From: a virus
Length of the DNA: 21,906 nt
Direction: 5' to 3' (one strand)
IMG/VR virus record: IMGVR_UViG_3300046004_000470
Location: 1 to 21,906 of that record
In this document: positions 7,695-12,263 of the stretch, piece by piece
How the letters are laid out: each line of letters starts with the position of its first letter
Numbering within the stretch: position 1 is the stretch's first letter
Position numbers and translations under genes: made by a program
The notes under the pieces: model-generated
The model's input: only the letters and a program-made list of their open reading frames with translations
The model's database searches: none
What the model was told of the DNA's origin: nothing

Positions 7695-7717
7695 GGGGCT
7701 TCGGCCCCTTTCTTTTT
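7695..7717 (+). terminator. Rho-independent terminator
   Basis: GGGGC-TTCG-GCCCC (7695-7708) is followed by TTTCTTTTT (7709-7717), a classical intrinsic terminator. It closes the first early transcription unit, 19 bases after the stop at 7676. Confidence 0.8.
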
Positions 7718-7724
7718 ACCCTTT

Positions 7725-7776
7725 GATACCAGTTACAAGTCCCGCGCGTGGTAATGCGCGCAGGCGTTCGCGCAAG
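7725..7776 (+). repeat. GATACCAGTTAC element, copy 1
   Basis: GATACCAGTTAC is followed by CCCGCGCGTGG and a GC-rich tract that folds as GCGCG (7744-7748) with CGCGC (7757-7761). Further copies are at 8577, 9484 and 9630. This one sits between a terminator and a TTTACA/TATAAA promoter. Confidence 0.6.
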
Positions 7777-7794
7777 CTTTAAAATCCCAAATAC

Positions 7795-7824
7795 TTTACA
7801 TATGTTGGAATTATCCAGTATAAA
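7795..7824 (+). promoter_or_regulatory. Rightward promoter, TTTACA-18-TATAAA family, copy 2
   Basis: TTTACA (7795-7800) and TATAAA (7819-7824) are separated by an 18-base spacer. It shares AAATCCCAAATACTTTACATATG-like sequence (7782-7804) with copy 1. It lies between the terminator at 7695 and the gene at 7866, starting a second early transcription unit. Confidence 0.7.
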
Positions 7825-7831
7825 TATATCA

Positions 7832-7846
7832 CGAACAAATTGTTCG
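7832..7846 (+). promoter_or_regulatory. Start-site leader hairpin, copy 2
   Basis: CGAAC-AAATT-GTTCG is a 5-bp stem with the same AAATT loop as the copy at 6905. It also begins 13 bases from the -10 start. Three stem positions differ from copy 1 and all three are changed on both sides so that pairing is kept. Confidence 0.6.
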
Positions 7847-7865
7847 GATACTTGGAGCATATAGC

Positions 7866-8126
7866 ATGGATACACGCTATCGTAGGGCGTCTTACTTAGA
7901 CGCAGTAATATCCTCCACACCTATCCAATTGGATTTGGTTGAAGAGATGGAATGGGAAGACCATGTAGAGTTTTTAACTCTAGAAGAAGTAGGTCTTGAA
8001 GAAGATAACAACTACCAACCTATTCATGGTGGCAAGTGTGAAAACGCATACACCACTAGCGGTAGTGTTTTAGAGTATTGCGATTGGTTTTACGATGGCG
8101 AACTCGGTGATGTAGCAAGTAGATAA
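7866..8126 (+). CDS. Very acidic early protein, 86 residues
   Basis: The ATG at 7866 lies about 35 bases after the predicted transcription start, with TTGGAG as ribosome site. The product (MDTRYRRASYLDAVISSTPI...) has a short basic N-terminus then a strongly acidic body with runs such as VEEMEWEDHVEF and LEEVGLEEDNN. In total it has about 20 acidic against 5 basic residues, and two cysteines (near 59 and 73). It has no membrane segment. It is the first gene of its transcription unit. The charge pattern allows a nucleic-acid-mimic or protein-binding role, but no family is recognised. Confidence 0.75.
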   Translation: MDTRYRRASYLDAVISSTPIQLDLVEEMEWEDHVEFLTLEEVGLEEDNNYQPIHGGKCENAYTTSGSVLEYCDWFYDGELGDVASR

Positions 8127-8132
8127 ATCAAC

Positions 8133-8148
8133 GCGCCCTTCGGGGCGC
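8133..8148 (+). terminator. TTCG-loop hairpin between small genes
   Basis: GCGCCC-TTCG-GGGCGC is identical to the hairpin at 7427-7442. It sits 7 bases after the stop at 8126 and has no T-run. Confidence 0.5.
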
Positions 8149-8164
8149 ACTTAGGAGCATTAAA

Positions 8165-8326
8165 ATGGAAACTACTACAGAAGTAAGGCAGTTGAAAGAC
8201 GTGTTGAAGTTTAGACTTGAATTCATGTTAATGATGCACAGCGTTGGCAGAACAGATGAAGCCAATGAAATGCTAGGCAAACTATTTAGCCTGATAGAAC
8301 AAGTCGAAGGCGAATACAAAGAGTAA
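8165..8326 (+). CDS. Small helical protein, 53 residues
   Basis: The ATG at 8165 follows TTAGGAGCATTAAA, a good ribosome site, and the stop is at 8324-8326. The product METTTEVRQLKDVLKFRLEF... is Met-, Leu- and Glu-rich and predicted to form two amphipathic helices (about 5-27 and 30-50), likely a helical hairpin or dimer. No family is recognised. It is flanked by GC-rich hairpins on both sides. Confidence 0.7.
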   Translation: METTTEVRQLKDVLKFRLEFMLMMHSVGRTDEANEMLGKLFSLIEQVEGEYKE

Positions 8327-8332
8327 CCCAAC

Positions 8333-8351
8333 GGGGCGGTGACAGCGCCCC
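8333..8351 (+). terminator. GC-rich hairpin between small genes
   Basis: GGGGCG (8333-8338) pairs with CGCCCC (8346-8351) around a 7-base loop, directly after the stop at 8326. It has no T-run, so it acts at most as a weak or partial terminator. Confidence 0.45.
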
Positions 8352-8373
8352 TTATTAACTAAGGAGATTTAAA

Positions 8374-8550
8374 ATGGGAATAATAGATGACGATGGCGTT
8401 CAATGGGAACGCACCAATTGCTGTGGTGAGTTTGTTAAGTTTGATGACTTGATTCACCTGCGACCATCAACTAAGTATATACACGGTTTAAGTGTATGCG
8501 ACAAATGCGTTGATTCATACTTGAACGACGCTGACAACGACGACCTATAA
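8374..8550 (+). CDS. Small four-cysteine protein, possible zinc-binding, 58 residues
   Basis: The ATG at 8374 has AAGGAG about 9 bases upstream. The protein (MGIIDDDGVQWERTNCCGEF...) has a Cys-Cys pair at residues 16-17 and Cys-Asp-Lys-Cys at 42-45, a CC/CxxC arrangement that could bind one zinc ion. A short acidic tail (NDADNDDL) ends it. Small zinc-ribbon proteins are common in phage early regions, often as transcription or host-protein binders. No named family is recognised. A hairpin and T-tract follow 6 bases downstream, ending the second early unit. Confidence 0.7.
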   Translation: MGIIDDDGVQWERTNCCGEFVKFDDLIHLRPSTKYIHGLSVCDKCVDSYLNDADNDDL

Positions 8551-8556
8551 CACATC

Positions 8557-8576
8557 GGGGGCTGGCAACCCCCTTT
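8557..8576 (+). terminator. Probable weak terminator
   Basis: GGGGG (8557-8561) pairs with CCCCC (8569-8573) around CTGGCAA, followed by only TTT. It closes the operon before a GATACCAGTTAC element and the next promoter. The short T-run makes it weaker than the one at 7695. Confidence 0.5.
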
Positions 8577-8622
8577 GATACCAGTTACTAATCCCGCGCG
8601 TGGCAAAGCGTGCGAGACTGCG
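8577..8622 (+). repeat. GATACCAGTTAC element, copy 2
   Basis: GATACCAGTTACTAATCCCGCG matches copy 1 closely. The GC tract pairs as GCGCG (8596-8600) with CGTGC (8609-8613), where a G-T wobble replaces a G-C pair of copy 1 with an 8-base loop kept, so pairing is preserved. Confidence 0.6.
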
Positions 8623-8641
8623 TGTGCTATGCTTATTTATC

Positions 8642-8661
8642 AAATCGGGGCTTCCCGATTT
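8642..8661 (+). repeat. AATCGGG palindrome, variant copy
   Basis: AAATCGGG-GCTT-CCCGATTT is an 8-bp perfect stem with a 4-base loop. It belongs to the dispersed AATCGGG-N4-CCCGATT family but has its own loop, and it lies just upstream of a promoter rather than downstream. Confidence 0.6.
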
Positions 8662-8676
8662 TGAAATCCCGAAAAC

Positions 8677-8706
8677 TTTACATTATCTAAACTAATCGGG
8701 TATAAA
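8677..8706 (+). promoter_or_regulatory. Rightward promoter, TTTACA-18-TATAAA family, copy 3
   Basis: TTTACA (8677-8682), an 18-base spacer and TATAAA (8701-8706), preceded by AAATCCCGAAAAC. It drives the gene at 8767 as a single-gene unit bounded by the terminator at 9431. Confidence 0.68.
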
Positions 8707-8713
8707 TATAATA

Positions 8714-8733
8714 CGGCACAGAAAATCGTGCTG
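8714..8733 (+). promoter_or_regulatory. Start-site leader hairpin, copy 3
   Basis: CGGCAC (8714-8719) pairs with GTGCTG (8728-8733), including one G-T wobble, around an 8-base loop. It begins 13 bases from the -10 start, as in copies 1 and 2, with a different sequence. Confidence 0.5.
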
Positions 8734-8766
8734 TGTTTTTTAACTTTTTTAATCAAAGGAAATAAA

Positions 8767-9408
8767 ATGAACAAATTCCAACAGTATGGGTATGAATTTG
8801 GCGGTGCTGGCTTTACACAAAAAATCATTGTGAAAGCATTGCTAGATTTAACTAGCAACAAATTTGCAACGGAAATTAGTGCTGATTTGCGTAAAGATTT
8901 AAACGACGGGCTTTCATTGCGCTATGCAGAAAATCACACTGAACTAAATCAAGGCTACATTCAGCAAGGCGAAAACTTTATTGCCGTTGATGATAATGCT
9001 TTTAAGGCTCACAAAGGCGCAAAGTATCAAATGAATGTGCCAAATCTACTAAGCATTGATAAGACTGAAATCAGCAAAATGGCGCAATTAGATAAGCCAC
9101 GCTGGAATTTGGTAAACAAGCCACGCACTAAAGCAATGGCTTACCTATCAGATACAGTAAAAGATATGCAACGGTTAGGTAAGAGTTTAATCGCTGAAGC
9201 AAATGGTGGTGCGCCACGCAAGGCAAATTTAAACTTTGCTGAAGCCGTTGTTGAAATGCTTTTTGATAGTAAGAAAGGTTTAATGAAAAAGGCTATCACT
9301 GCTAAAGCAGGCTCTGATAGCTCTTACAACGAGGCGCAATTTAACGAAAGCATGAAAGCTTTTAAAGATGTGTGGAATGATAAAAAATGGGCTAAGCCTA
9401 AAGCCTAG
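8767..9408 (+). CDS. Unidentified early protein, 213 residues
   Basis: The ATG at 8767 follows AAAGGAAATAAA and is preferred to an upstream GTG that lies inside the start-site hairpin. The protein starts MNKFQQYGYEFGGAGFTQKI, is basic overall with a Lys-rich end (WNDKKWAKPKA), and has helical stretches such as KALLDLTSNKFATEISADLR and FAEAVVEMLFDSKKGLMKKA. There is no membrane segment, cysteine cluster or recognisable catalytic motif. It has its own promoter and the strongest terminator in the window, so it is a self-contained single-gene unit. A DNA- or RNA-binding role is possible from its charge, but it remains unknown. Confidence 0.85.
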   Translation: MNKFQQYGYEFGGAGFTQKIIVKALLDLTSNKFATEISADLRKDLNDGLSLRYAENHTELNQGYIQQGENFIAVDDNAFKAHKGAKYQMNVPNLLSIDKTEISKMAQLDKPRWNLVNKPRTKAMAYLSDTVKDMQRLGKSLIAEANGGAPRKANLNFAEAVVEMLFDSKKGLMKKAITAKAGSDSSYNEAQFNESMKAFKDVWNDKKWAKPKA

Positions 9409-9430
9409 CAACACCTAGCAACACCTTAAA

Positions 9431-9457
9431 ACCTAGCCTTCGGGCTAGGTTTTTTTT
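9431..9457 (+). terminator. Strong rho-independent terminator
   Basis: ACCTAGCC-TTCG-GGCTAGGT is an 8-bp perfect stem (9431-9450) followed by seven further T residues to 9457. It ends the single-gene unit at 8767-9408. Confidence 0.9.
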
Positions 9458-9483
9458 CGCCCAAAATTTGTGGGGCATCGCTT

Positions 9484-9529
9484 GATGCCAGTTGTTATAT
9501 GCGCGCGAGAGGTGCGTAGCCTGCGAGAC
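9484..9529 (+). repeat. GATACCAGTTAC element, diverged copy 3
   Basis: GATGCCAGTTGT is followed by GCGCGCGAGAGGTGCG, which pairs as CGCGC with GTGCG. The first six bases are also the right arm of GGCATC-GCTT-GATGCC (9474-9489). It is the most diverged of four copies. Confidence 0.45.
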
Positions 9530-9596
9530 AAAACCGCTAAGTCTATTTAGGAACATCTTCCCCCCAACAAAATCCATCATGTAAAATATAATCTAG

Positions 9597-9619
9597 CGAG
9601 GTTAACTTTACATACCTCG
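9597..9619. promoter_or_regulatory. Inverted repeat around a TAACTTTACAT site
   Basis: CGAGGT (9597-9602) and ACCTCG (9614-9619) flank TAACTTTACAT (9603-9613). A perfect TATAAT lies just upstream (9587-9592) without a good -35. The central motif is the same as in the window's promoters, so this may be a regulator site or a small promoter region. Confidence 0.4.
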
Positions 9620-9629
9620 ACCCCCCACC

Positions 9630-9666
9630 GATACCAGTTACTAGTTACGCGCGCGCAGAACGCGAG
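9630..9666 (+). repeat. GATACCAGTTAC element, copy 4
   Basis: GATACCAGTTACTAGTTACGCG is followed by an alternating GC tract that can pair as CGCG with CGCG. It shares the first 14 bases with the copy at 8577. Confidence 0.55.
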
Positions 9667-9683
9667 GTTCGCCTTGTTTAGCA

Positions 9684-9701
9684 AATCGGGAACTCCCGAT
9701 T
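9684..9701 (+). repeat. AATCGGG-AACT-CCCGATT palindrome
   Basis: This is a perfect 7-bp stem with AACT loop, identical to copies at 10355, 11897 and 13110. Unlike those it is far from any start codon. Confidence 0.7.
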
Positions 9702-9702
9702 C

Positions 9703-9768
9703 GGAGTTTTAGCGTAGTCTGCGTCGTTAGACCTATCAGCTACCGTTATCTTAAACGATGCTAAACTC
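9703..9768 (+). other. Foldable non-coding stretch, possible small RNA
   Basis: GAGTTTTA near 9705 can pair with TAAACTC near 9762 (one bulge), and inside it GCGTCGTT pairs with AACGATGC (one G-T wobble) around a loop of about 25 bases. This gives an imperfect two-part hairpin directly downstream of an AATCGGG palindrome. No open frame of useful length crosses it. Transcription is not shown by a strong promoter, so the call is tentative. Confidence 0.3.
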
Positions 9769-10018
9769 TGTGCCAAAATTAGTGTTTGGTGTCAGCTGGA
9801 ATCTTGTTCTAGACTTTGTTCTAAATGTTCTAACCGTGTTCTATTTGTAAAGCGAAAAAACCCTTTGTAATCAACGATGTTCTAATGTTCTAATGTTCTA
9901 ACGATATTTTTGTGTTTTGGCAGAACAAAGTTTTTTTGGCAAATTTTGTAAAAGCATGAGAAAGCTCAGCAAGTCTAGCAAAACAGCACTTTGCAAAAAA
10001 CACTAGAACATTAGAACA

Positions 10019-10077
10019 TTTACTAAAAATATATATAACTATACTAATTATAATAATAACAACAACAACAAAATCAA
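10019..10077. other. AT-rich tract with AAC triplet repeats
   Basis: The tract is almost entirely A/T through about 10050 (TAAAAATATATATAACTATA), then AATAATAACAACAACAACAA. It lies within the TGTTCTA array and would melt easily, as expected of a DNA unwinding element. Confidence 0.5.
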
Positions 10078-10115
10078 GCACTTAGCAATTCCCCCAAACC
10101 TTGTTCTAGTTCCAT

Positions 10116-10129
10116 TTGTAAAGTTACAA
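10116..10129. promoter_or_regulatory. Perfect TTGTAA-AG-TTACAA palindrome
   Basis: This is the fullest version of a TGTAAAGTTA motif found repeatedly in non-coding DNA here (6669, 6865, 7791, 8673, 9603, 10194, 10267, 13039). Its two-fold symmetry suggests a dimeric regulator site. Confidence 0.45.
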
Positions 10130-10236
10130 TCTTAGAACATTTAGAACACTAGGCAGGGCAACGGTTTCAGAGCAACCCCAAAAAAACACAATTAGTAAAG
10201 TTAGAAACTATACATATCTTTTTACACCACAAACCC

Positions 10237-10287
10237 CAAATACTTAGGTAAACCCCTAGCATTATATGTAAAGTTATGTTATACTAT
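10237..10287 (+). promoter_or_regulatory. 51-bp promoter repeat with extended -10, copy 1
   Basis: This block matches 13009-13059 at 48 of 51 positions. It begins CAAATACTTAGGTAAACC and ends with TGTTATACTAT. TGT-TATACT (10277-10285) is an extended -10, and no consensus -35 is present, so a phage-encoded activator or the extended -10 alone would be needed. TGTAAAGTTA (10267-10276) lies just upstream of the -10. The leader after it contains TGTTGGT (10291-10297) pairing with ACCAACA (10334-10340), then an AATCGGG palindrome, then the gene at 10396. Confidence 0.65.
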
Positions 10288-10354
10288 AGATGTTGGTGGG
10301 GAATTAAACTATTAAACGATACAAATAACAGCTACCAACACAACTTGTTTAACA

Positions 10355-10372
10355 AATCGGGAACTCCCGATT
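10355..10372 (+). repeat. AATCGGG-AACT-CCCGATT palindrome in a leader
   Basis: This perfect 7-bp stem lies 23 bases before the ATG at 10396, downstream of the 51-bp promoter repeat. A further CGGGATTTT follows (10373-10381), giving an alternative pairing partner for CCCGA. Confidence 0.7.
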
Positions 10373-10395
10373 CGGGATTTTCAAAGGAGACTAAA

Positions 10396-10671
10396 ATGAA
10401 ATTGATGTATGGAGTAAACGCAGTAAAAAGTAGTAGTAAAGGCGAGGAAGGCGTATGGTCTTTCAGCTACGCAGGTAACGGCATGTTGGCTTGCATGAAT
10501 GAGGCTTACATGGAGGAACTAGGTAGTGGCATGAGTAAGCGAGTAGTGGTTAGTATCCCATTGTTCAGCTCTACCAAAAACGCAGTATTCGCATCCACAG
10601 ACCAAGCCTTTCAGTATATAAACAAATTTATCATAGCCAACGACACAACCCCGCGTCACAGCGCTAACTAG
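10396..10671 (+). CDS. Unidentified small protein, 91 residues
   Basis: The frame is open from 10276, but the ATG at 10396 is chosen because AAAGGAG lies 7-13 bases upstream and the leader hairpin ends just before it. The protein MKLMYGVNAVKSSSKGEEGV... has beta-like segments (VWSFSYAGNG, KRVVVSIPLF) and a final helix with FQYINKFIIAND, perhaps a small mixed alpha/beta domain. No motif is recognised. It is the first gene of the operon driven by the 51-bp promoter repeat and is followed closely by three tiny genes. Confidence 0.75.
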   Translation: MKLMYGVNAVKSSSKGEEGVWSFSYAGNGMLACMNEAYMEELGSGMSKRVVVSIPLFSSTKNAVFASTDQAFQYINKFIIANDTTPRHSAN

Positions 10672-10681
10672 GAGATAAAAA

Positions 10682-10834
10682 ATGAAATCAACAAAACCTT
10701 TACCATACATTATGCGCAACCCAATACCGCAGATAAAAAGCAACGGACTTAAACACCAAGCGCATAGCAGAACACGCAAAGCTAACCAAGAGTGGGAACG
10801 AGCAATCAACCTTAAAATGCAAAGGGGTAGATAA
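10682..10834 (+). CDS. Small basic protein, 50 residues
   Basis: The ATG at 10682 has TAGGAGATAAAA upstream, the same ribosome-site form as its neighbours. The product (MKSTKPLPYIMRNPIPQIKS...) is strongly basic, with a Pro-rich first third and a helical end containing HSRTRKANQEWERAINLKMQ. Such short basic proteins may bind nucleic acid, but no family is recognised. The next gene starts two bases after its stop, so the pair are co-translated. Confidence 0.65.
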   Translation: MKSTKPLPYIMRNPIPQIKSNGLKHQAHSRTRKANQEWERAINLKMQRGR

Positions 10835-10836
10835 TT

Positions 10837-11010
10837 ATGAGCAGAGTAAAAACAGCATGGCAATTACAGCAAGACAACTTAAACATACCCTATGATGACA
10901 AGCGACCAATCGAACCACGCATCAACGACCCATATAACTTGTGGGATAACGACGACAGCGACGAGCCACTCGCAATTGACATCAACGACTACGCAGACAA
11001 GGAAGACTAA
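10837..11010 (+). CDS. Small acidic protein, 57 residues
   Basis: The ATG at 10837 is two bases after the preceding stop; GGGGTAG within the previous gene may serve as ribosome site. The protein MSRVKTAWQLQQDNLNIPYD... becomes very acidic and apparently unstructured (NLWDNDDSDEPLAIDINDYA), with about 12 Asp. It follows directly on a basic protein of similar size, which would allow the two to interact, but this is speculative. No family is recognised. Confidence 0.65.
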   Translation: MSRVKTAWQLQQDNLNIPYDDKRPIEPRINDPYNLWDNDDSDEPLAIDINDYADKED

Positions 11011-11031
11011 ATTGAATAGAGATAGAACACG

Positions 11032-11253
11032 ATGACTAAAGAAACTAATAACTGTTGGGGTTGTGGTGTAGAGGTAGACGCTAGGCGATGGGCAATAGGT
11101 AAGCGCACCTGTATGGCTTGCGGTGATACGCAGGCTACGAGCGACAGGAAATCATGGTGTGTTGTGCCAATGCCCAAGAGCAACTACATATTAGTAACGG
11201 ACTTATCTTTATTAAACGGCTTGAACTCAAGCCACAAAGGAGTAACGAAATGA
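11032..11253 (+). CDS. Zinc-ribbon protein, 73 residues
   Basis: Cys8-x2-Cys11 (CWGC) and Cys27-x2-Cys30 (CMAC), 15 residues apart, form a clear treble-clef or zinc-ribbon pair; a further Cys is at 43. The sequence also has RRWAIGKRTC between the knuckles and a C-terminal strand VPMPKSNYILVTDLSLL. I have the impression that this arrangement recurs in small phage proteins, but I cannot name a Pfam family. Zinc ribbons of this size usually bind nucleic acid or a protein partner. The stop overlaps the next start (ATGA). Confidence 0.78.
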   Translation: MTKETNNCWGCGVEVDARRWAIGKRTCMACGDTQATSDRKSWCVVPMPKSNYILVTDLSLLNGLNSSHKGVTK

Positions 11254-11477
11254 CATGGGAACACAGAGTATGTGAAGTAATGGAGGGCGACGATGTTTAC
11301 ATAACAATCAAAGAAGTAATATACGACGATGATGACAATGTAATAGGTGCGCACGACCCGTTCTTACACAGCGAAAACCTACTAGGACTACAAGAACTTC
11401 ACGAGAGAATGTTATTGGCATTGGACAAACCCGTGCTACCTATTTGGAAAATGTTAAAGGAGAACGACGATGAGTAA
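11250..11477 (+). CDS. Phage protein related to the gene at 21165, 75 residues
   Basis: The ATG at 11250 overlaps the preceding stop by 4 bases and has AAAGGAG about 9 bases upstream. The protein MTWEHRVCEVMEGDDVYITI... KEVIYDDDDNVIG aligns along its length with the 75-residue product at 21165 (MSWNYRVVKFEGAFDEPYYE... KEVYYNRDGSLMG). Both have M-[ST]-W-x-x-RV, then KEV-[IY]-Y-x-x-D, then an aromatic-rich middle. It is a small beta-rich domain followed by a helix. The function is unknown; the second copy shows it is a phage family with internal duplication. Confidence 0.78.
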   Translation: MTWEHRVCEVMEGDDVYITIKEVIYDDDDNVIGAHDPFLHSENLLGLQELHERMLLALDKPVLPIWKMLKENDDE

Positions 11478-11682
11478 CATGATTGAAATGGCAAACGAGG
11501 TGGGCGCATTGGTGCATGAGGTTGGCGAACATAACTCAGTGATTGTATTTACTGAGCCACAACTGAATGACTTTGTAAACAAGGTAAATGCGCAAATCAA
11601 AATAGTAACAGGCAATGAGCCAAGAGATAATACAAGCAACTTTCTACCCGACCATATACTAGCACCGAGGATAATGAGATGA
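11470..11682 (+). CDS. Unidentified small protein, 70 residues
   Basis: The ATG at 11470 lies in AAAGGAGAACGACGATG and overlaps the preceding gene by 8 bases. The product MSNMIEMANEVGALVHEVGE... contains helix-strand-helix-like segments (NSVIVFTEPQLNDFVNKVNA, QIKIVTGNEPRDN). No motif is recognised. The stop overlaps the next start by 4 bases, keeping the chain of translational coupling. Confidence 0.68.
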   Translation: MSNMIEMANEVGALVHEVGEHNSVIVFTEPQLNDFVNKVNAQIKIVTGNEPRDNTSNFLPDHILAPRIMR

Positions 11683-11894
11683 GCAAAAAACAAGACATGG
11701 AAGACCTAGACCGCTTTATGGACTTTATAAGGGATAACCCCGATGTTAAGGACATGCTACTGAACGCACTAAATAAGGCTAAAGATACTAACAACCCATA
11801 CATCTTTGACCCAATGACAGATGGGAACACAGAGCGACCAACACCAAGGCAAAGGCTAGCGATGACACGACTAATGCTTAAAGAAACTAAATAA
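11679..11894 (+). CDS. Small acidic protein, 71 residues
   Basis: The ATG at 11679 is in an ATGA overlap with the preceding stop. The product MSKKQDMEDLDRFMDFIRDN... is helical in its first half (with NPDVKDMLLNALNKAKDTNN) and ends with RPTPRQRLAMTRLMLKETK, a basic helix. The split acidic/basic layout suggests a protein-binding helical domain. No family is recognised. An AATCGGG palindrome begins 2 bases after its stop. Confidence 0.68.
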   Translation: MSKKQDMEDLDRFMDFIRDNPDVKDMLLNALNKAKDTNNPYIFDPMTDGNTERPTPRQRLAMTRLMLKETK

Positions 11895-11896
11895 CG

Positions 11897-11914
11897 AATC
11901 GGGAACTCCCGATT
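11897..11914 (+). repeat. AATCGGG-AACT-CCCGATT palindrome in an operon
   Basis: A perfect 7-bp stem directly after the stop at 11894 and about 25 bases before the ATG at 11940. No promoter is obvious here, so the hairpin sits inside the transcript between two genes. Confidence 0.7.
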
Positions 11915-11939
11915 TACCAACTAATGAAAGGGAAATGAG

Positions 11940-12263
11940 ATGACTACCTACTCAAGCAACAAACAAGCAGGACAGCATGTAACAAATAAAGAGCCGTTCA
12001 AAGGCAGTAACACATGGGGCGAATGGATAAAAGATTTATATGTGGTGTATAGCTACGGGCGACACTTCCCCATGTATGTATGGGACGAACAGCTAGGCAT
12101 GTGGTTCGGTAATGAGGATAAATACTCACGCTCAACTACAAGGCAACAGGGACAACTGCGACCAAGTGCGCCATTCATAAGCTACTACAACACAGACAGT
12201 TTAATAAAACTGGTATCAACAGGGAGTGTCGCAGAATGGACAATTCACAAGGCGCAGAACTAA
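11940..12263 (+). CDS. Unidentified protein, 107 residues
   Basis: The ATG at 11940 follows GAAAGGGAA. The protein MTTYSSNKQAGQHVTNKEPF... is rich in Tyr, Trp and Gly (WGEWIKDLYVVYSYGRHFPM, YVWDEQLGMWFGNEDKYS) and has a helical tail, suggesting a compact aromatic beta-rich fold. I do not recognise a family. It overlaps the following gene by 28 bases, and it is the first gene after an intra-operon palindrome. Confidence 0.72.
   Translation: MTTYSSNKQAGQHVTNKEPFKGSNTWGEWIKDLYVVYSYGRHFPMYVWDEQLGMWFGNEDKYSRSTTRQQGQLRPSAPFISYYNTDSLIKLVSTGSVAEWTIHKAQN

Larger units (their letters stand above)
9805..10148. repeat. TGTTCTA repeat array (candidate origin iterons or operator)
   Basis: Eight copies of TGTTCTA on the plus strand start at 9805, 9817, 9826, 9837, 9878, 9886, 9894 and 10102. 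Four copies of its complement TAGAACA start at 10004, 10012, 10133 and 10142. Those at 9878-9901 are tandem 8-base units, and the pair at 10004-10018 forms a 15-bp perfect inverted repeat with them. A highly AT-rich tract follows. Iterons next to an AT-rich melting region are the layout of many plasmid and phage origins; a cooperative repressor site is the main alternative. Confidence 0.65.
9409..10395. other. Large non-coding control region
   Basis: No supported gene lies in these 987 bp. They contain, in order, a terminator (9431), a GATGCCAG element within a GGCATC/GATGCC hairpin (9474-9489), a TATAAT box (9587), an inverted repeat holding TAACTTTACAT (9597-9619), another GATACCAGTTAC element (9630), an AATCGGG palindrome (9684), a foldable stretch (9703-9768), a TGTTCTA repeat array (9805-10148), a very AT-rich tract (10019-10077), a TTGTAAAGTTACAA palindrome (10116), and the first 51-bp promoter repeat (10237). 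This density of repeats with no genes suggests a replication origin and control region. Confidence 0.75.

Noticed and set aside
9890-10081. 63-codon hydrophobic minus-strand frame (MLDFVVVVIIIISIVIY...)
   Set aside because: It is the reverse reading of the AT-rich tract and AAC repeats in the control region; its hydrophobicity is an artefact of composition and it has no ribosome site.
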